From contig OX621168.1 in NCBI GenBank assembly GCA_951640195.1, positions 1,860,001 through 1,924,000 of the forward strand: 64,000 nt of DNA. The letters run 5' to 3'. Below, piece after piece: positions 47,097 through 58,810 of the stretch (the first letter of the stretch is position 1; each line of letters starts with the position of its first letter). The notes below the pieces were generated by a model, which had not been told where the DNA came from, searched no databases, and saw only the letters and a program-made list of their open reading frames with translations. The translations under genes were made by a program, and so were the position numbers. This DNA comes from Porpolomopsis calyptriformis. Lineage: Eukaryota; Basidiomycota; Agaricomycetes; Agaricales; Hygrophoraceae.

Positions 47097-49957
47097 ATGA
47101 CAAGCAAACCATTTGGTATCACCATCAGCGGTGACAACGTCATTGCAAGCGGCAGCAATTTCACCAACGTTGCGGGCAACCAATACAACATTGGGACGGT
47201 TATCTGTCCCCCGCCAGGTCTGCAAATCTCTTATCTGATCTGAGAGACGATAATGACTTGCTGCCCCAAGAACTTGTCGTCTCGCGTAGGGATCTTGACA
47301 GTCAAGTCTGTCTTTCATACTAATCTTTCTTGTAGACTCTAGCTTACAATCACCCCCATCCGTCAATGATGCTCCCATTGATCTGCTCTCCATTCATTTT
47401 ACTGGGAGATCAAAAGAGTTGAGCTTCATAGAGGGCGTGTTCCGTACGGTCTTGAACGATATTCCGATTCGTTGCGCTATCCACGGAATGCCTGGTCTAG
47501 GGAAAACCCAATTAATCCTGCGTTACGCAAAATTGTCATTCGAACGCGGTCAGTACTCGTATGTATTTTGGATATCAGCTACCAGCATCGACAAGTTATA
47601 CCAAGGACTCGCAAAGGTCCTTGATCTCGTTGGCCATCGGGATCGTTATCGTCAGGAGCAGGAGGCAAAACTAATATCTGCTCGATTGTGGTTAGAAGAC
47701 CCGCACGGGCCTGATGGTGTAAACTGGCTTCTTGTTCTGGACAATGTTGACAGAAGTACTCTTAACTTCCTTCGCGAACATCTCCCACGGAAGAACTCAA
47801 AAGGAAACATTCTTTTCACAACGCGGACGGCAGACGTTGCTGAGGCATTGGTGAATGCGGGGGGTGAACCTCATCGAACACTCGAACTTGGAGCCTTAGA
47901 ACTGCAGGAAACCACGAATCTTCTGTTAGAAGACGCAGGTATCGATCCGAAGATCGTAACGCCTTCCATGATAACTCAAGCCGAAAAACTTGTTGGATCC
48001 GTTGGTCGTTTGACCCTGGCTGTTGTTCAAGCAGCATCGTTTATGAGGCAAACTCACACGTCTCTTGATGCTATGCTCGACTTGATCAAGAATGACCAGA
48101 AGATAGAAGTGAGTGAATGTTCTTATATATCATCAACTTTCATTCTTGGAAGCTGATCTGTACGGGCAGATGATTCGATGGGAGAACGATCTGACTGGTT
48201 ACAAGCAGCGGTCGGTGGCAAAAGCGTTCGCTAACCAATTTGATCGATTGAGCGAAGAGTCTGGCGATATTAGCAATCTCATGAAAACGCTTTCGTTTCT
48301 TGACCCAGAAAACATACCAGTGAAGATGATAGTCGATGGGGCCAATGATTGGTTGCAATCACAGCAAGGTGCCGCGTCTCAAATTGAACCCAACTCTCGC
48401 ATAGCGTCACAATTCCATTCATTAATCATATTCATCGTTTCTCCATTCAAATTCAAAGTCGCGTTACAAAAGCTCCAGAGCTTGTCTCTGGTCGAACATC
48501 GATCTGGTTCCGGAGAGCTGTCGTTGAGAATCCACGATTTGATTCAATTCCTGATGCAAGAGGTTGCAAAGCAAGAAGAAACTTACCAAGATTGGCTCCA
48601 ATCATCGACATCGCTTCTCTGTGGCGCGTTTCGACAAGTGCTCCATCCCGACTACCCTCAATGGTGGGCCGAATGCGAGACGTTCATGTCCCATATCCAA
48701 TCCTTCAATCAAAAATGGAATGATATCGATTCTCCAAATCTCGAGCTAATTCGGGCCAACGAACGGATCGCCAACTATTTGAATAGTCGAGGAAGATATA
48801 ATGAGGCCGAAGCGATATGCCAGGATGTGCTCCAAAGAAGTGAGAAGCAGTTAGGTGTTGATCATTTGGATACGCTGGCAATTGTGGACCGCTTTGCGGA
48901 TGTTTACCAGTATCAAGGCCGATATTGCGAATCTGAGGTGCTGTTCAAGCGAGCGTTAACGGGCAGGGCGAAACGGTTGGTAGCTGGTCACCCAGATATC
49001 TTCTCATCGATGACTAACCTGGGAGGTCTTTATATTTGGCGGGAACGATATCATGAGGCGGAGGCACTGCTCAAGGAGGCTTTAGCCGGTAGAGAGAAGC
49101 AGTTGGGAGCTGACCACTTGGACACAATCTCGACAATGCATCATCTTGCATTCGTTTATAAACGTCACGCACGCTATGCTGAGGCTGAGGAACTTTATAA
49201 GCAGGCCTTAACAAAGAGAGAGGACCAACTAGGGATGGATCATCCTGATACGTTAATGACGATGAATAACCTTGCTTGTCTCTATCAATCGCAAGGGCGG
49301 TATGGTGAAGCTGAAGCACTGTTTAAGCGAACTCTATCCGGTGAAGAAAAGACTCTCGGAGCCAATCATCCAGAATTTTTGACGACGATGGCCAACCTTG
49401 CTTCTCTCTATCGATCACAAAAGTGGTATGGCGAAGCTGAGTCACTTGGTCGTCGCGTCCTGACCGGCAGGGAGAGGGTTCTTGGGGCTGATCATCCCAA
49501 AACACTTTGGTCGATGAATACTCTCGCTCTTACTTATGAAAAGCAAGAACGATACGACGAAGCTGAAGGATTATACAAGCGAGCTTTGGTGGGCCGACAA
49601 AATACTCTTGGACCTGATCATCCCGATACGTTGACCGTGGCGAATAATCTCGCTTATCTCTATTATTCACACCAGTCGTATGGCAAAGCTGAAGCACTAT
49701 ACAAAAGGGTCCTAGCGGGAGACGAGAAAGGCTTTGAACCCGATCACCTCGCTACGCTGACGACAGTGCATAAGCTTGGTCGCGCTTATCTGTTGCAAAG
49801 CCGATATGATGAGGCGGAAACCCTCTTGAAGCGGTCCTTGGCTGGCAGGAAAGCGCAGCTGGGAGCCAATCACGACGATACGTTATATATAGCCAAGTCT
49901 CTCGCTGATCTCTATCGGTTGCAAGGGCGCGATAGCGAGGCGGATGCAATATCCTAA
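47097..49957 (+). CDS. NLR7: NB-ARC/TPR receptor, 9 TPRs, mosaic of NLR1 and NLR4
   Basis: Exons are 47097-47217, 47336-48108 and 48170-49957 (about 893 aa). Exon 1 encodes MTSKPFGITISGDNVIASGS and ends NQYNIG. NB-ARC motifs are intact: GMPGLGKTQL, LLVLDNVDRS, LFTTRTADVAEAL and GRLTLAVVQAA. Exon 3 starts MIRWENDLTGYKQ and has RIHDLIQFLM and nine TPRs. Intron 1 (118 bases) and the first part of exon 2 are almost identical to NLR1. The NB middle (LEDPHGPDGVNWLLVL) and the C terminus (GANHDDTLYIAKSLADLYRL, ending SEADAIS) match NLR4. It is in opposite orientation to NLR1-6. Confidence 0.87.
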
Positions 49958-50361
49958 TAAATCAGCCCCTTAAGCAAAGAGGTTGAGAATTTTCATGTAA
50001 ATGTACGTTCATTCCTATAACATCTTGACTAGGTAAAACTGATTTATCTTACAGTTTTTAATCATGTCGAATGGCTCTTTCCGTCATTCTACCTTTCTAC
50101 ATCAGCCAGAAGGTCACAGATAGACGTACCTGATAAGCGGGCGGTTGTAAAGATATCAATACCAAGTCCAGTTCTCACCGATGAAAATAGTATTTTCTCA
50201 GTGGGTATTGAGAGCGTGAACACTACTAAAAGCTAAATGGAAACCATCTGTCGTTCCGATTTATGGTACATCGACAAAAAAAAAAGAAAGAAAAAAAAAC
50301 CTGTAATATCCATCAGACTGAGAAAATGCAAAGAAAAATGAATCACGAACCTGTTTTCTTT
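49958..50361. repeat. Duplicated P/NLR tail-to-tail spacer, copy 4 (inverted)
   Basis: This is the reverse complement of the spacers at 11720, 25331 and 30869. ATTCCTATAACATCTTGACT comes first, and the poly-A/G tract with AACCTGTTTTC comes at the far end. Confidence 0.8.
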
Positions 50362-52002
50362 TTATGTTCGTCTCGAATCGTTATCCGCAAGCATGACATG
50401 ATGATGATGATCATCATCAGCAACGACGATGACCATCGATTGAGACAACGAAGACTCGACATAATCCCGCCCGACCGGCCGAGGAGGCCTTGACGTCTCG
50501 TTCCTCCTAAACATCATTCGCGTCACCAACTGCGACAAGTTATCGATCACCCTCTTGGACGTACTGCCCACGCTTCCATTCCCTGACAGTGCCGTCATCT
50601 TTGTCCCCATCTCTTCCCCTTCATTTTCCTTTCCCTCTTGACTTTTACCCTTTCCCATCAGATCACCCCCCAACTTTAACCACAACAACGCCCCAATCTT
50701 CCGACTCTTTTCCTTCTCTCTTTTCCTTCTCTCTTTTCCTCATTCCTCTCGCCTCAGCCCTGGTATGCAAAGCAGAAGCAGCATCATTACTACAAACACC
50801 ACTACCACCAGCACCAGCGCCTTGCGACGACAACATTGCGCTTCGAGCTGCCTCGCCACCCGCTCAGTCGCAATCGCCTTCCTCCGAAGCTCACATAGCT
50901 TCTTCAGATCAGGATCATCGCTCGTCACCTCCTCAAGTAACAGCGGGATGTCCAGATCGTAATTCTCAGGCGAGGGCGACCGCCAGATCGGTATATCATT
51001 CGGGTCATCGATCAGCAGCAGACTGTTCGTCCGCGGGGGAATGGCAAGGGACTCGTTCGAAAAAAACGAGGGCGGTGATGACAATGTGGACGCGGCTGTC
51101 AACGTCGACGTCGAGCGCCGATAATAATGGTTCTGGGATGAAACTCGGTGAGGATAGATCGGCAGGGATCAAGTCCTCGTCCGTGTCTGCGACAGGGAGG
51201 GAGAGAAGCTGTTGAGGTGGGCTAAACGGGGAGGGCGGGGTGAACAACGGTTCTTCGCCAAGATCAAGTTCAGGGAGTGGGGCGAACAGTCGTCGGGAAG
51301 GGGAGGGAGATTGGGCCGGAGGGGTCAGACTAAGGTCGAGCAGATTGAGTGGTAGACTTTCGAGTGGGGGGGGTGACGAGATGGCGGAATGGAGGATGAA
51401 GAAAAGAGGAATCCAATGTAACATGTTCATCGGTGCCCATCACATCCAGAAAAGCAACATTCTCATTGTTGAAATGCTTGCGGCTAGTGTGAGCCTGATA
51501 CAGCTCTGGTTTTTGAAGATGTAGAAATGGTCGAGTAGGCTGGGGTGTACCAGAGTTAGGTACGTCCTGGGATATGGAACGAGCTGTCAATTCGGGTGAA
51601 AGGGGTGGGGTAGAAAATGGGTATAGCGGCCATTGATCGGGTGTGGATTGCGGCGTATCCATATGTGAAAGCGATTTCTGCCATCACAGAGGCAAGGTCA
51701 GATAGTGGCGATTGCGGGGGAGAACAAGGGAACGAGTTGGGTCGCCTGAGCCAGGGATCATTATCATCATCGTCATGTTTACGGGGGCTGGCGAGTGTCC
51801 CATGCGGTTCTGGGATGAGTACATCTTGGATCCCGGTCGATATCCAAAGTGGGGAGAGGGGAGAGAGCAGCTGGAGGGAGGCGAGACCGAGATGGTTGTC
51901 TCGGCCCTTGGCTGATGGCTCACCGTAAGGTTGATGGAAGAAGACGAGGAAATGGATGGGATTAAGAGGACATAAACGAAACAAAATAGATGGTATATAC
52001 AA
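50362..52002 (-). pseudogene. P-family copy psi-P4, multiple frameshifts
   Basis: Collinear with P1 on the minus strand but broken into at least five frames: SLQLLSPLSPLW..., TPQPTRPFLHLQ..., SLTPPAQSPSPSRRLFAPL, ENYDLDIPLLLEEVTSDD and KRVIDNLSQLVTRMMFRRNE. The end DYVESSLSQSMVIVADD is present. The 5' end of P is missing: homology starts at about 52002, exactly where the LGFP-like gene ends. It sits tail-to-tail with NLR7. Confidence 0.82.
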
Positions 52003-52003
52003 T

Positions 52004-54266
52004 TCACCTCACCGTCCAGGTGCAACAAACGCATTCTCCGATTTTGCATACGCCCCCCCGACCGTAAGTCTCGACGCTGCATTTACAGCACATCTTTAAC
52101 AGAGACATACAACCGCCAGGTTTAACATCTACAGGATTGCATGAAGTCAACGAACTGAATGGAGAGAATGAATCTGGCTCTGGGGATAAAGGAAACCTAC
52201 TGTCTTCAGGAACCATCTGCCCTTGCGAAACTGACATCTGAGGATGGGGAGCAGGTTGAGCCGGCCAGGGTGCAAGATTAGGTCCGCGAGGTGGTGCAGT
52301 TGGCTGATACGGGGCAGTACATTGGCTTGCAGGGACTCTGAAACGTCATCATTCATTAGCAAAGATATCAAATAGAGCAGGGATAAAGTAAGGCGTACCC
52401 GCGAGCCTCTCCGCTGTACAGGTGAATATGTGCCCCCTCGAAAATCCCACACCTGCCTCCGTCAGGTAAATCTTGTTCATCGCATCTTGACGCCACCTGT
52501 CAGTACATATCAACAAAAACTAACCAGAACTGACAGAGGTCTCCCGTATGTCGACTGAATCCCGCCAGCATTCTTCCAAAATGTTGCAATAACCCCAGTT
52601 ACATAAAAAGGCTCAACGAGCACCAATGGCTTCCCTCCTTGTGGCTCTAATCCGGGAATGTACTGCGGTCCACTGTATTGAGAAGGCTCTTGATATGAAG
52701 GCGGCGGCCCACCAGGCGGAACATGCTGATTAAATCCTGCATAGCCTGCCTGGGTCATTGGCGGTTGCGAGAATGGTGTGGTATCAGGATTCAGCGATAA
52801 GCTGACCAAATCACCTCGCAAAAAATTAAAGTCCTGGCCAGCTAGGCCATTGGGGTTGTCTTGGAGAAGCAAACATGGAGGGCCGAACACTGAGCTAAAT
52901 AGTCGAGAAATGTCAATGGGGCATCAGTGAAAGATGCGTACTTTCAACAATAGTTTCTCGTGTGTGAGGGTGGACAACTGAGCAAAGAGCAGTGAATTTG
53001 CGTTGGAAGTGAGGGGGCTGCATGAGGGGTGGTTTAATAAACGGTTTTAGTAATATATGAAGTTGCATACCATGGTGTTCCAGCTCAGAGCCCCGGCCTG
53101 ATAATTCAGTGCACATTGATCTGGAGAGCAGCTATCCGTACAGAGAAGTTTGTACAAGGTAGCCAGATTGGAATTGAGAGGCCGTACGTATGGGGAGTTC
53201 CTCCAATGTCATGGATATGACCGCCCTGAAAGATTTGGCAACGCCCTCCCTCGATGTCTTGAGGGTCAGTGAGTGGATGGCCTAACCCACCTGTTAAGCC
53301 ACCAACCGAACGCCAGAGTCTGATAGGGTGACCAGCGATGCAGAAAGGAGTAGAGATAAGAATAAAGTGGACCTACCTGACAAATGGGCCATAGCAAACG
53401 ACAGGAAGAGTGCGGTTATCTAACGATATAATGTCTCCTCCAAGAAAGTTGAAAAGCTGGCCACCATTTGGATTTTCAGTTAACTTTATACAGGGTCGAC
53501 CCAGATGTTCGACAATGGTCTGGCCGTTTGGGTCTTTTTGCAACGAGAGGTTAACCCACTTCTGATGAAACACTGTAGGCTGAGAAACGGCAATGCGACC
53601 AATAGATGTTATGTGGCGGATAGTACGAATAGAAATAATAAAAATTCACCATGCCAGCTGGTCCTATGTCAAATGGGAAGGGAGGGACGAGAGGTTTGTA
53701 TTTTGCAACGCAGTGTGAAGCTGGGAAGCTATCACCGAGCAGGTTGATATATATGTCTGCAGTGAATAAGCCATGACTCACGGCTCCACCTTTTGGCCGT
53801 ATTCGTGAAGATGGCCACCTTCAAAAATGCAACATCGACCACCATCCTCCAAGTCTGTGACATCGGTCAACGGACGTCCAAATCCACCGTCAAAATTTGC
53901 GAGATTGTCATAAAACCTATGTATGTTTCCCCAGACTGCCACAACAGGATAACGGCCTGAACAATCGGGTTCGGAAAGAAAGGGTAACGAATAATGAGAT
54001 TCAGGGCCAAAGTCAGCCTGTCAAAGACTTACCTGTGCTATCAAAGCTATAGATTCCACCCCCAGCGAAACCATAACGTGCACCACCAGATGGATGAGGT
54101 TGGAGGCCAGAGGGGCGACCTAAAGAGTCGGTGACGGGTTTCCCAGTCCTGGTATCAACGACATTGAGAAGTTGATCATGTTTTGGACGAAACTCGGGCG
54201 GCTGCGCGTAGGACCATCAATCTTCCATGGGCATTGAAAAGGAACAGGGCGTACAAGATTTTGCAT
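52004..54266 (-). CDS. LGFP-like repeat protein with Pro/Cys-rich tail
   Basis: This is a multi-exon minus-strand gene. Resolved exons are 54255-54266, 54033-54201 and 53782-53956, then further exons near 53377-53579 and 53319 downward. At least three repeats of a pattern like LGRPSG...GGARYGFAGGGIYSFD...PVVAVWGNIHRFY...GGFGRPLTD...GGRCCIFEGGHLHEYG are seen (also GHPLTDPQDIEGGRCQIFQG and LPDGGRCGIFEGAHIHLY). These resemble LGFP repeats, beta-rich modules found in cell-surface proteins. No signal peptide is evident. The last exon encodes a proline-rich stretch and a Cys-rich end (KMCCKCSVETYGRGGVCKIG, ECVCC). Several inner exon borders are uncertain, and the stop falls at the edge of the psi-P4 duplication, so the natural C terminus may be lost. 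Confidence 0.55.
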
Positions 54267-54395
54267 GATAGTTAGAAGTAAAAGATCGGTATAAATAGAG
54301 ACATGTGCTACCGCTCACGAGAACGTTTCCTAGACCGGTCACCGGTCTAAACGTTTCCCAGGCTAGCCACCTTTGTCAACTTGACCCTCAACACC

Positions 54396-57300
54396 ATGAC
54401 CAGCAACCCACTGGGTATCACCATCAGCGGCGACAGTGTCGTTGCAAGCGACAGCAATTTCACCTCCGTTGGAGGTGATCAGCACATTGAATACAACATT
54501 GGGACAGTTGTCTGTCCACCACCAGGTTGGTGAAAATCTCTTGTCGGATTGGAGGATCAACGGACCTTCCGAGAGACGACAATGACTTACTGCCCAGGAA
54601 CTTGTCGCGAGCTCAAGGATCTTGATGATCAATGCTAAATCTCGAAGCGTTCTCATTCATACTAATCTTTCTTATAGACTCGAGCTCACGATCGCCCCCA
54701 TCTGTCAATGATGCTCCCATTGATCTACTCTCCGTTCATTTTACTGGGAGAACAAAAGAGTTGAGCATATTAGATGACGTGTTCAGTGTGGTCCTGAACG
54801 ATATTCCGATCCGTTGCGCTATCCACGGGATGCCTGGTCTAGGGAAAACCCAATTAATCCTGCGTTACGTGAAAATGTCATTCGAACTCGGTCGTTACTC
54901 ACATATATTCTGGATATCCGCTACCAACATCGACAAGTTATACCAAGGACTCACAAAGATCCTTGATCTTGTTGGCCATCGGGATCGTTATCGTCAGGAG
55001 CAGGACGCAAAACTGACGTCTGCCAGGTTATGGTTAGAAGACTCGCATGGGATAAAATGGCTTCTGGTGCTCGACAACGTTGACAGGAGTACTCTTGGCT
55101 TCCTTCGCGAACATCTCCCTCGGAAGAACTCAAAAGGAAACATTCTTTTCACTACGCGGACCGCAGATGTTGCTGAGGGATTGGTGAATGTAGGAGGCGA
55201 ATCTCATCGGACGCTCGAGCTTGGAACCTTAGAATTGCGGGAAACCACAAATCTTCTGTTGGAAGATGCGGGTATCAATCCGACGATCGCAACGCCTGCT
55301 ATGATAACACAAGCCGAAGAACTGGTTGGATCCGTTGGTCGATTAACCCTGGCTGTTGTTCAAGCAGCATCGTTTATGAAGCAAACTCACACGCCTCTTG
55401 ATACCATACTCGACTTGTACAAGAACGACCAGAAGATAGAAGTGTGTTCATATTTCTTATATATCATTTGCCTTGATTCTTAGACACTAATCTCTATGGG
55501 CAGGTGATTCGATGGGAGAATGATCTGACACCTTACGAGCAACGATCGGTGGCAAAAGCATTCACTAACCAATTCGATCGATTGAACGATGAATCGGGCA
55601 ATATCAGCAATCTCATGAAAATGCTTTCGTTTCTTGACCCAGAAAACATACCAGTAAAGATGGTAATTGATGGAGCCAATGATTGGTTGCAATCACAGCA
55701 AGGTGTCGCATCTCTAATTGAATCCAATTCTCGCGTATCGTCGCAGTTCCGTTCATTAGTCACCCTAACCGTCTCTCCAATCAAGTTCAAAGTCGCATTG
55801 CGGGAGCTCCAGAACTTGTCTCTAATCGAACACCGATCCAGTACTGGAGAACCTTCATTGCGAATCCACGATTTGATTCAATTCTTGATGCAAGAGGTTG
55901 CAAAGCAAGAAGAAACTTACCGAGACTGGCTCCAATCATCGACATCGCTTCTCTGTGGCGCGTTTCGACAAGTGCTCCATCCCGACTACCCTCAATGGTG
56001 GGCTGAATGCGAAACGTTCATGCCCCATATTCAAGCTCTCAACCAAAAATGGAATGATATCGATTCTTCAAGTCTCGAGTTAATTCGGGCTAATGAACGG
56101 ATCGCCAAGTATTTGCGTAGTCGGGGGAGATATAATGAGGCGGAAAGGATATGCCAGGATGTGCTCGAAAGAAGTGAGAAGCAGTTAGGTGTTGATCATT
56201 TGGATACCCTAGCAATTGTGGACCGCTTTGCCGATGTTTACCATTATCAAGGCCGATATAGCGAAGCGGAGGTGCTCATCAAGCGAGCATTAACAGGCAG
56301 GGTGAAACAGTTGGTAGCTGGTCACCCAGATATCTTCTCGTCGATGAATAACCTGGGAGCTCTTTATGGGTGGCGAAAACGATATCCCGAGGCCGAAGTC
56401 CTACTCAAGGAGGCTTTATCTGGTAGAGAGAAGCAGTTGGGACCCGACCACTTGGACACAATCTTGTCAATGCATGATCTTGCATTCGTTTATAATTACC
56501 AAGCACGCTATGGCGAGGCTGAGGCCCTTTATAGGCGAGTCTTAACCAAGAGAGAGGACCAACTGGGGACAGATCATCCTGATACGTTGACGACGATGAA
56601 TGACCTTGCTTGTCTCTATCATTCGCAAGGGCGGTATGACGAAGCTGAAGCATTGTATATGCGGACTCTAGTGGGTGAAGAAAAGACTCTCGGAGCCAAT
56701 CATCCGGAATTTTTTACGACGATGGGCAACCTTGCTTCTCTCTTTCAGTTACAAGAGCGGTACGACGAAGCCGAGCCACTCGGGCAGCGCGTCCTGATGG
56801 GCAGGGAGATGGTTCTTGGGGCTGACCATCCCTCCACACTCTCATCCATTAGTGATCTTGCTCTTACTTGTGACGAACAAGGTCGATACGATGAAGCTGA
56901 AGCACTCTACAATCGAGCTTTGGTGGGCATTGAGAATAGTCTGGGGGCTGATCATCCCCATACTCTGACGACGGCACACAACCTTGCTTCCGTCTACAGA
57001 TCACAAAAGCGGTATGACGAAGCTGAGTCGCTTGGTCATCGGGCCCTGATGGGCAGGGAGATGGTTCTTGGGGCCGACCATCCCTCCACACTCTCATCCA
57101 TTAGTGATCTTGCTCTTACTCGTGACGAACAAGGTCGATACGATGAGGCTGAAGCACTCTACAATCGAGCTTTGGTAGGCCAAGAAAAGACTCTTGGACC
57201 TGATCATCTCGATACGTTGGTCACAGCGTACAATCTCGCTTTCCTCTATCGTTCACAGGAGTCGTATGACAAAGCTGAAGCACTATACAAACGGATCCTA

Positions 57301-57537
57301 GCTGGCCAGGAGAGGAACCTAGGACCCGATCACCTCACTACGCTGATGACAGTGGCTAGTCTTGGCTACCTTTATGTGTTGCAAAGTCGATACGATGAGG
57401 CGGAAACACTGTTGAAGCGAGCCTTGGCTGGCAGGGAAACACAGCTGGGGACAGACCATCATGATACGTTAGATACAGCAAAGGCTCTCGCGCAACTCTA
57501 TCGGTTGCAAGGGCGCCATAGCGAGGCAGCCGCATAA
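54396..57537 (+). CDS. NLR8: NB-ARC/TPR receptor, 11 TPRs with recent internal duplication
   Basis: Exons are 54396-54525, 54678-55441 and 55504-57537 (about 975 aa). Exon 1 encodes MTSNPLGITISGDSVVASDS and ends QHIEYNIG. NB-ARC motifs are GMPGLGKTQL, LLVLDNVDRS, LFTTRTADVAEGL and GRLTLAVVQAA. The exon-2 donor is GTGTGT rather than GTGAGT. Three residues are missing after LEDSHG relative to NLR4. Exon 3 starts VIRWENDLTPYEQ with RIHDLIQFLM and 11 TPRs. TPRs 6-7 and 8-9 are nearly identical in their first 46 codons, offset by exactly 252 bases (two TPRs). Confidence 0.86.
56794..57190. repeat. 252-bp higher-order (two-TPR) repeat in NLR8
   Basis: The stretch from 56794 (CTGATGGGCAGGGAGATGGT) recurs at 57046 with only a few differences over about 140 bases (for example ACTTGTGACG versus ACTCGTGACG). 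The offset of 252 bases equals two 42-codon TPRs. Confidence 0.9.
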
Positions 57538-57659
57538 AACAGCACTGGTATCACACAAGCGAGGAGGTTAAGGATTTCCATGGAATGTGATGTAAATGTA
57601 CGTTCATTCCTATAACGTGGTAGTCGGTAAAACTGATGCATCTTACAGTTTTTGATAGC

Positions 57660-58020
57660 TGTCGAATTGTTCTTTCCACCGTTGTGAAATGTACCGCCTT
57701 TTTATTTAATCATCCTAGCCTGGGATTTCCGCCTTTCACAGATAGGCATACTGGCAGTTATAAAGGTGTCAATACCGAGTTCCTTCCAGGTCTCAGCGAT
57801 GAAAATCAGTGTTTTCTGGGTATTGCCTATGAAAGCTTCATGGAAAACATCTGACGTTCCGATTTATGCTCCACGAACGCAAAAAATAAACCAACTTGTT
57901 TTCTTTTTCTCGAGTCGCTACACATCATTCGATGATGAACACCGACTGAGACAACGAAGATTTGACACCGACCCGCCGACTTGCGGTTCGCCAGAGACCT
58001 GGATGATTGGAGGGTCCTTC
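57660..58020 (-). pseudogene. 3' fragment of a P-family copy and decayed spacer
   Basis: Downstream of NLR8, ACGTTCATTCCTATAACGTG matches the P/NLR spacer. A minus-strand stretch then gives SRSLANRKSAGR and broken remains of the P C terminus. The array of modules therefore ends here with a truncated P. I see no gene between 58021 and 58712. Confidence 0.65.
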
Positions 58021-58712
58021 GGCCACAACGGTTGCCGTCTCGTGTCTGAGAGCCTAACCCGTGAGTTCCTTTCACATCCCTCAAGTCCAATTTTCTGACT
58101 TTGACCTTGTCAGTCTAATAAAGAGTTGACGGTACCCGTCCCCCAGGCAACAGTCAAGACGAAATTCGACCATTTGTCTCACCGGGCAGCACCGCGTTAG
58201 CGTGCATCCGACGTGACGATCATAATCGTGAGCCCCGCGTCATGTAATAGAATTCAGGCTGGTTATGGTCATTCTGGAACTGATTCGACACTGGATTCCT
58301 ATACCTCAGAACCACAGGTAATGGAGTCCGCGGGCCAGCCCTCACATTTGCTCAAACGTGTGAGTAACCGCCAAGCTACGAATTTCATTATAACACTAAA
58401 CTTTCACCTGGCAGGACCCCACGAATGATTCCAGCAATCGTAATCGAATCCCTCATTACCTTGCGGTCGTCAGCGCTACGCTAGCGAAAATGTTATTAAT
58501 CCTCAGGTCCCCGTTCCCGTTTCCCTTCAAGTCGAAAAGAAGCATCTTCTCGGTGTTCCGACTATATGCTCCACATGGGCCATGCTAAACTCCTACTTGG
58601 TGACCATACATCCTCAACATCTAACAACGTTCTACGCCCATTTATTTGTCTTTAACGCCTTCATTTATCTTCCGACTCCGTTTGGCCCTCATCCGCTCAC
58701 GCTTGACATTGG

Positions 58713-58720
58713 CTATAAAG
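58713..58720 (+). promoter_or_regulatory. TATA-like element of the cerato-platanin gene
   Basis: CTATAAAG lies about 95 bases before the ATG at 58811. The distance allows a short 5' UTR, which ends in a C-run and an A-run just before the start. Confidence 0.5.
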
Positions 58721-58810
58721 CTCATCACCCCAGGCATATCTTCTCAGACTTTCGAAAAAAAACCATTAATACAACACCCCCCCCCCGAAAAAAAAAAAAA
58801 CCCACACACG

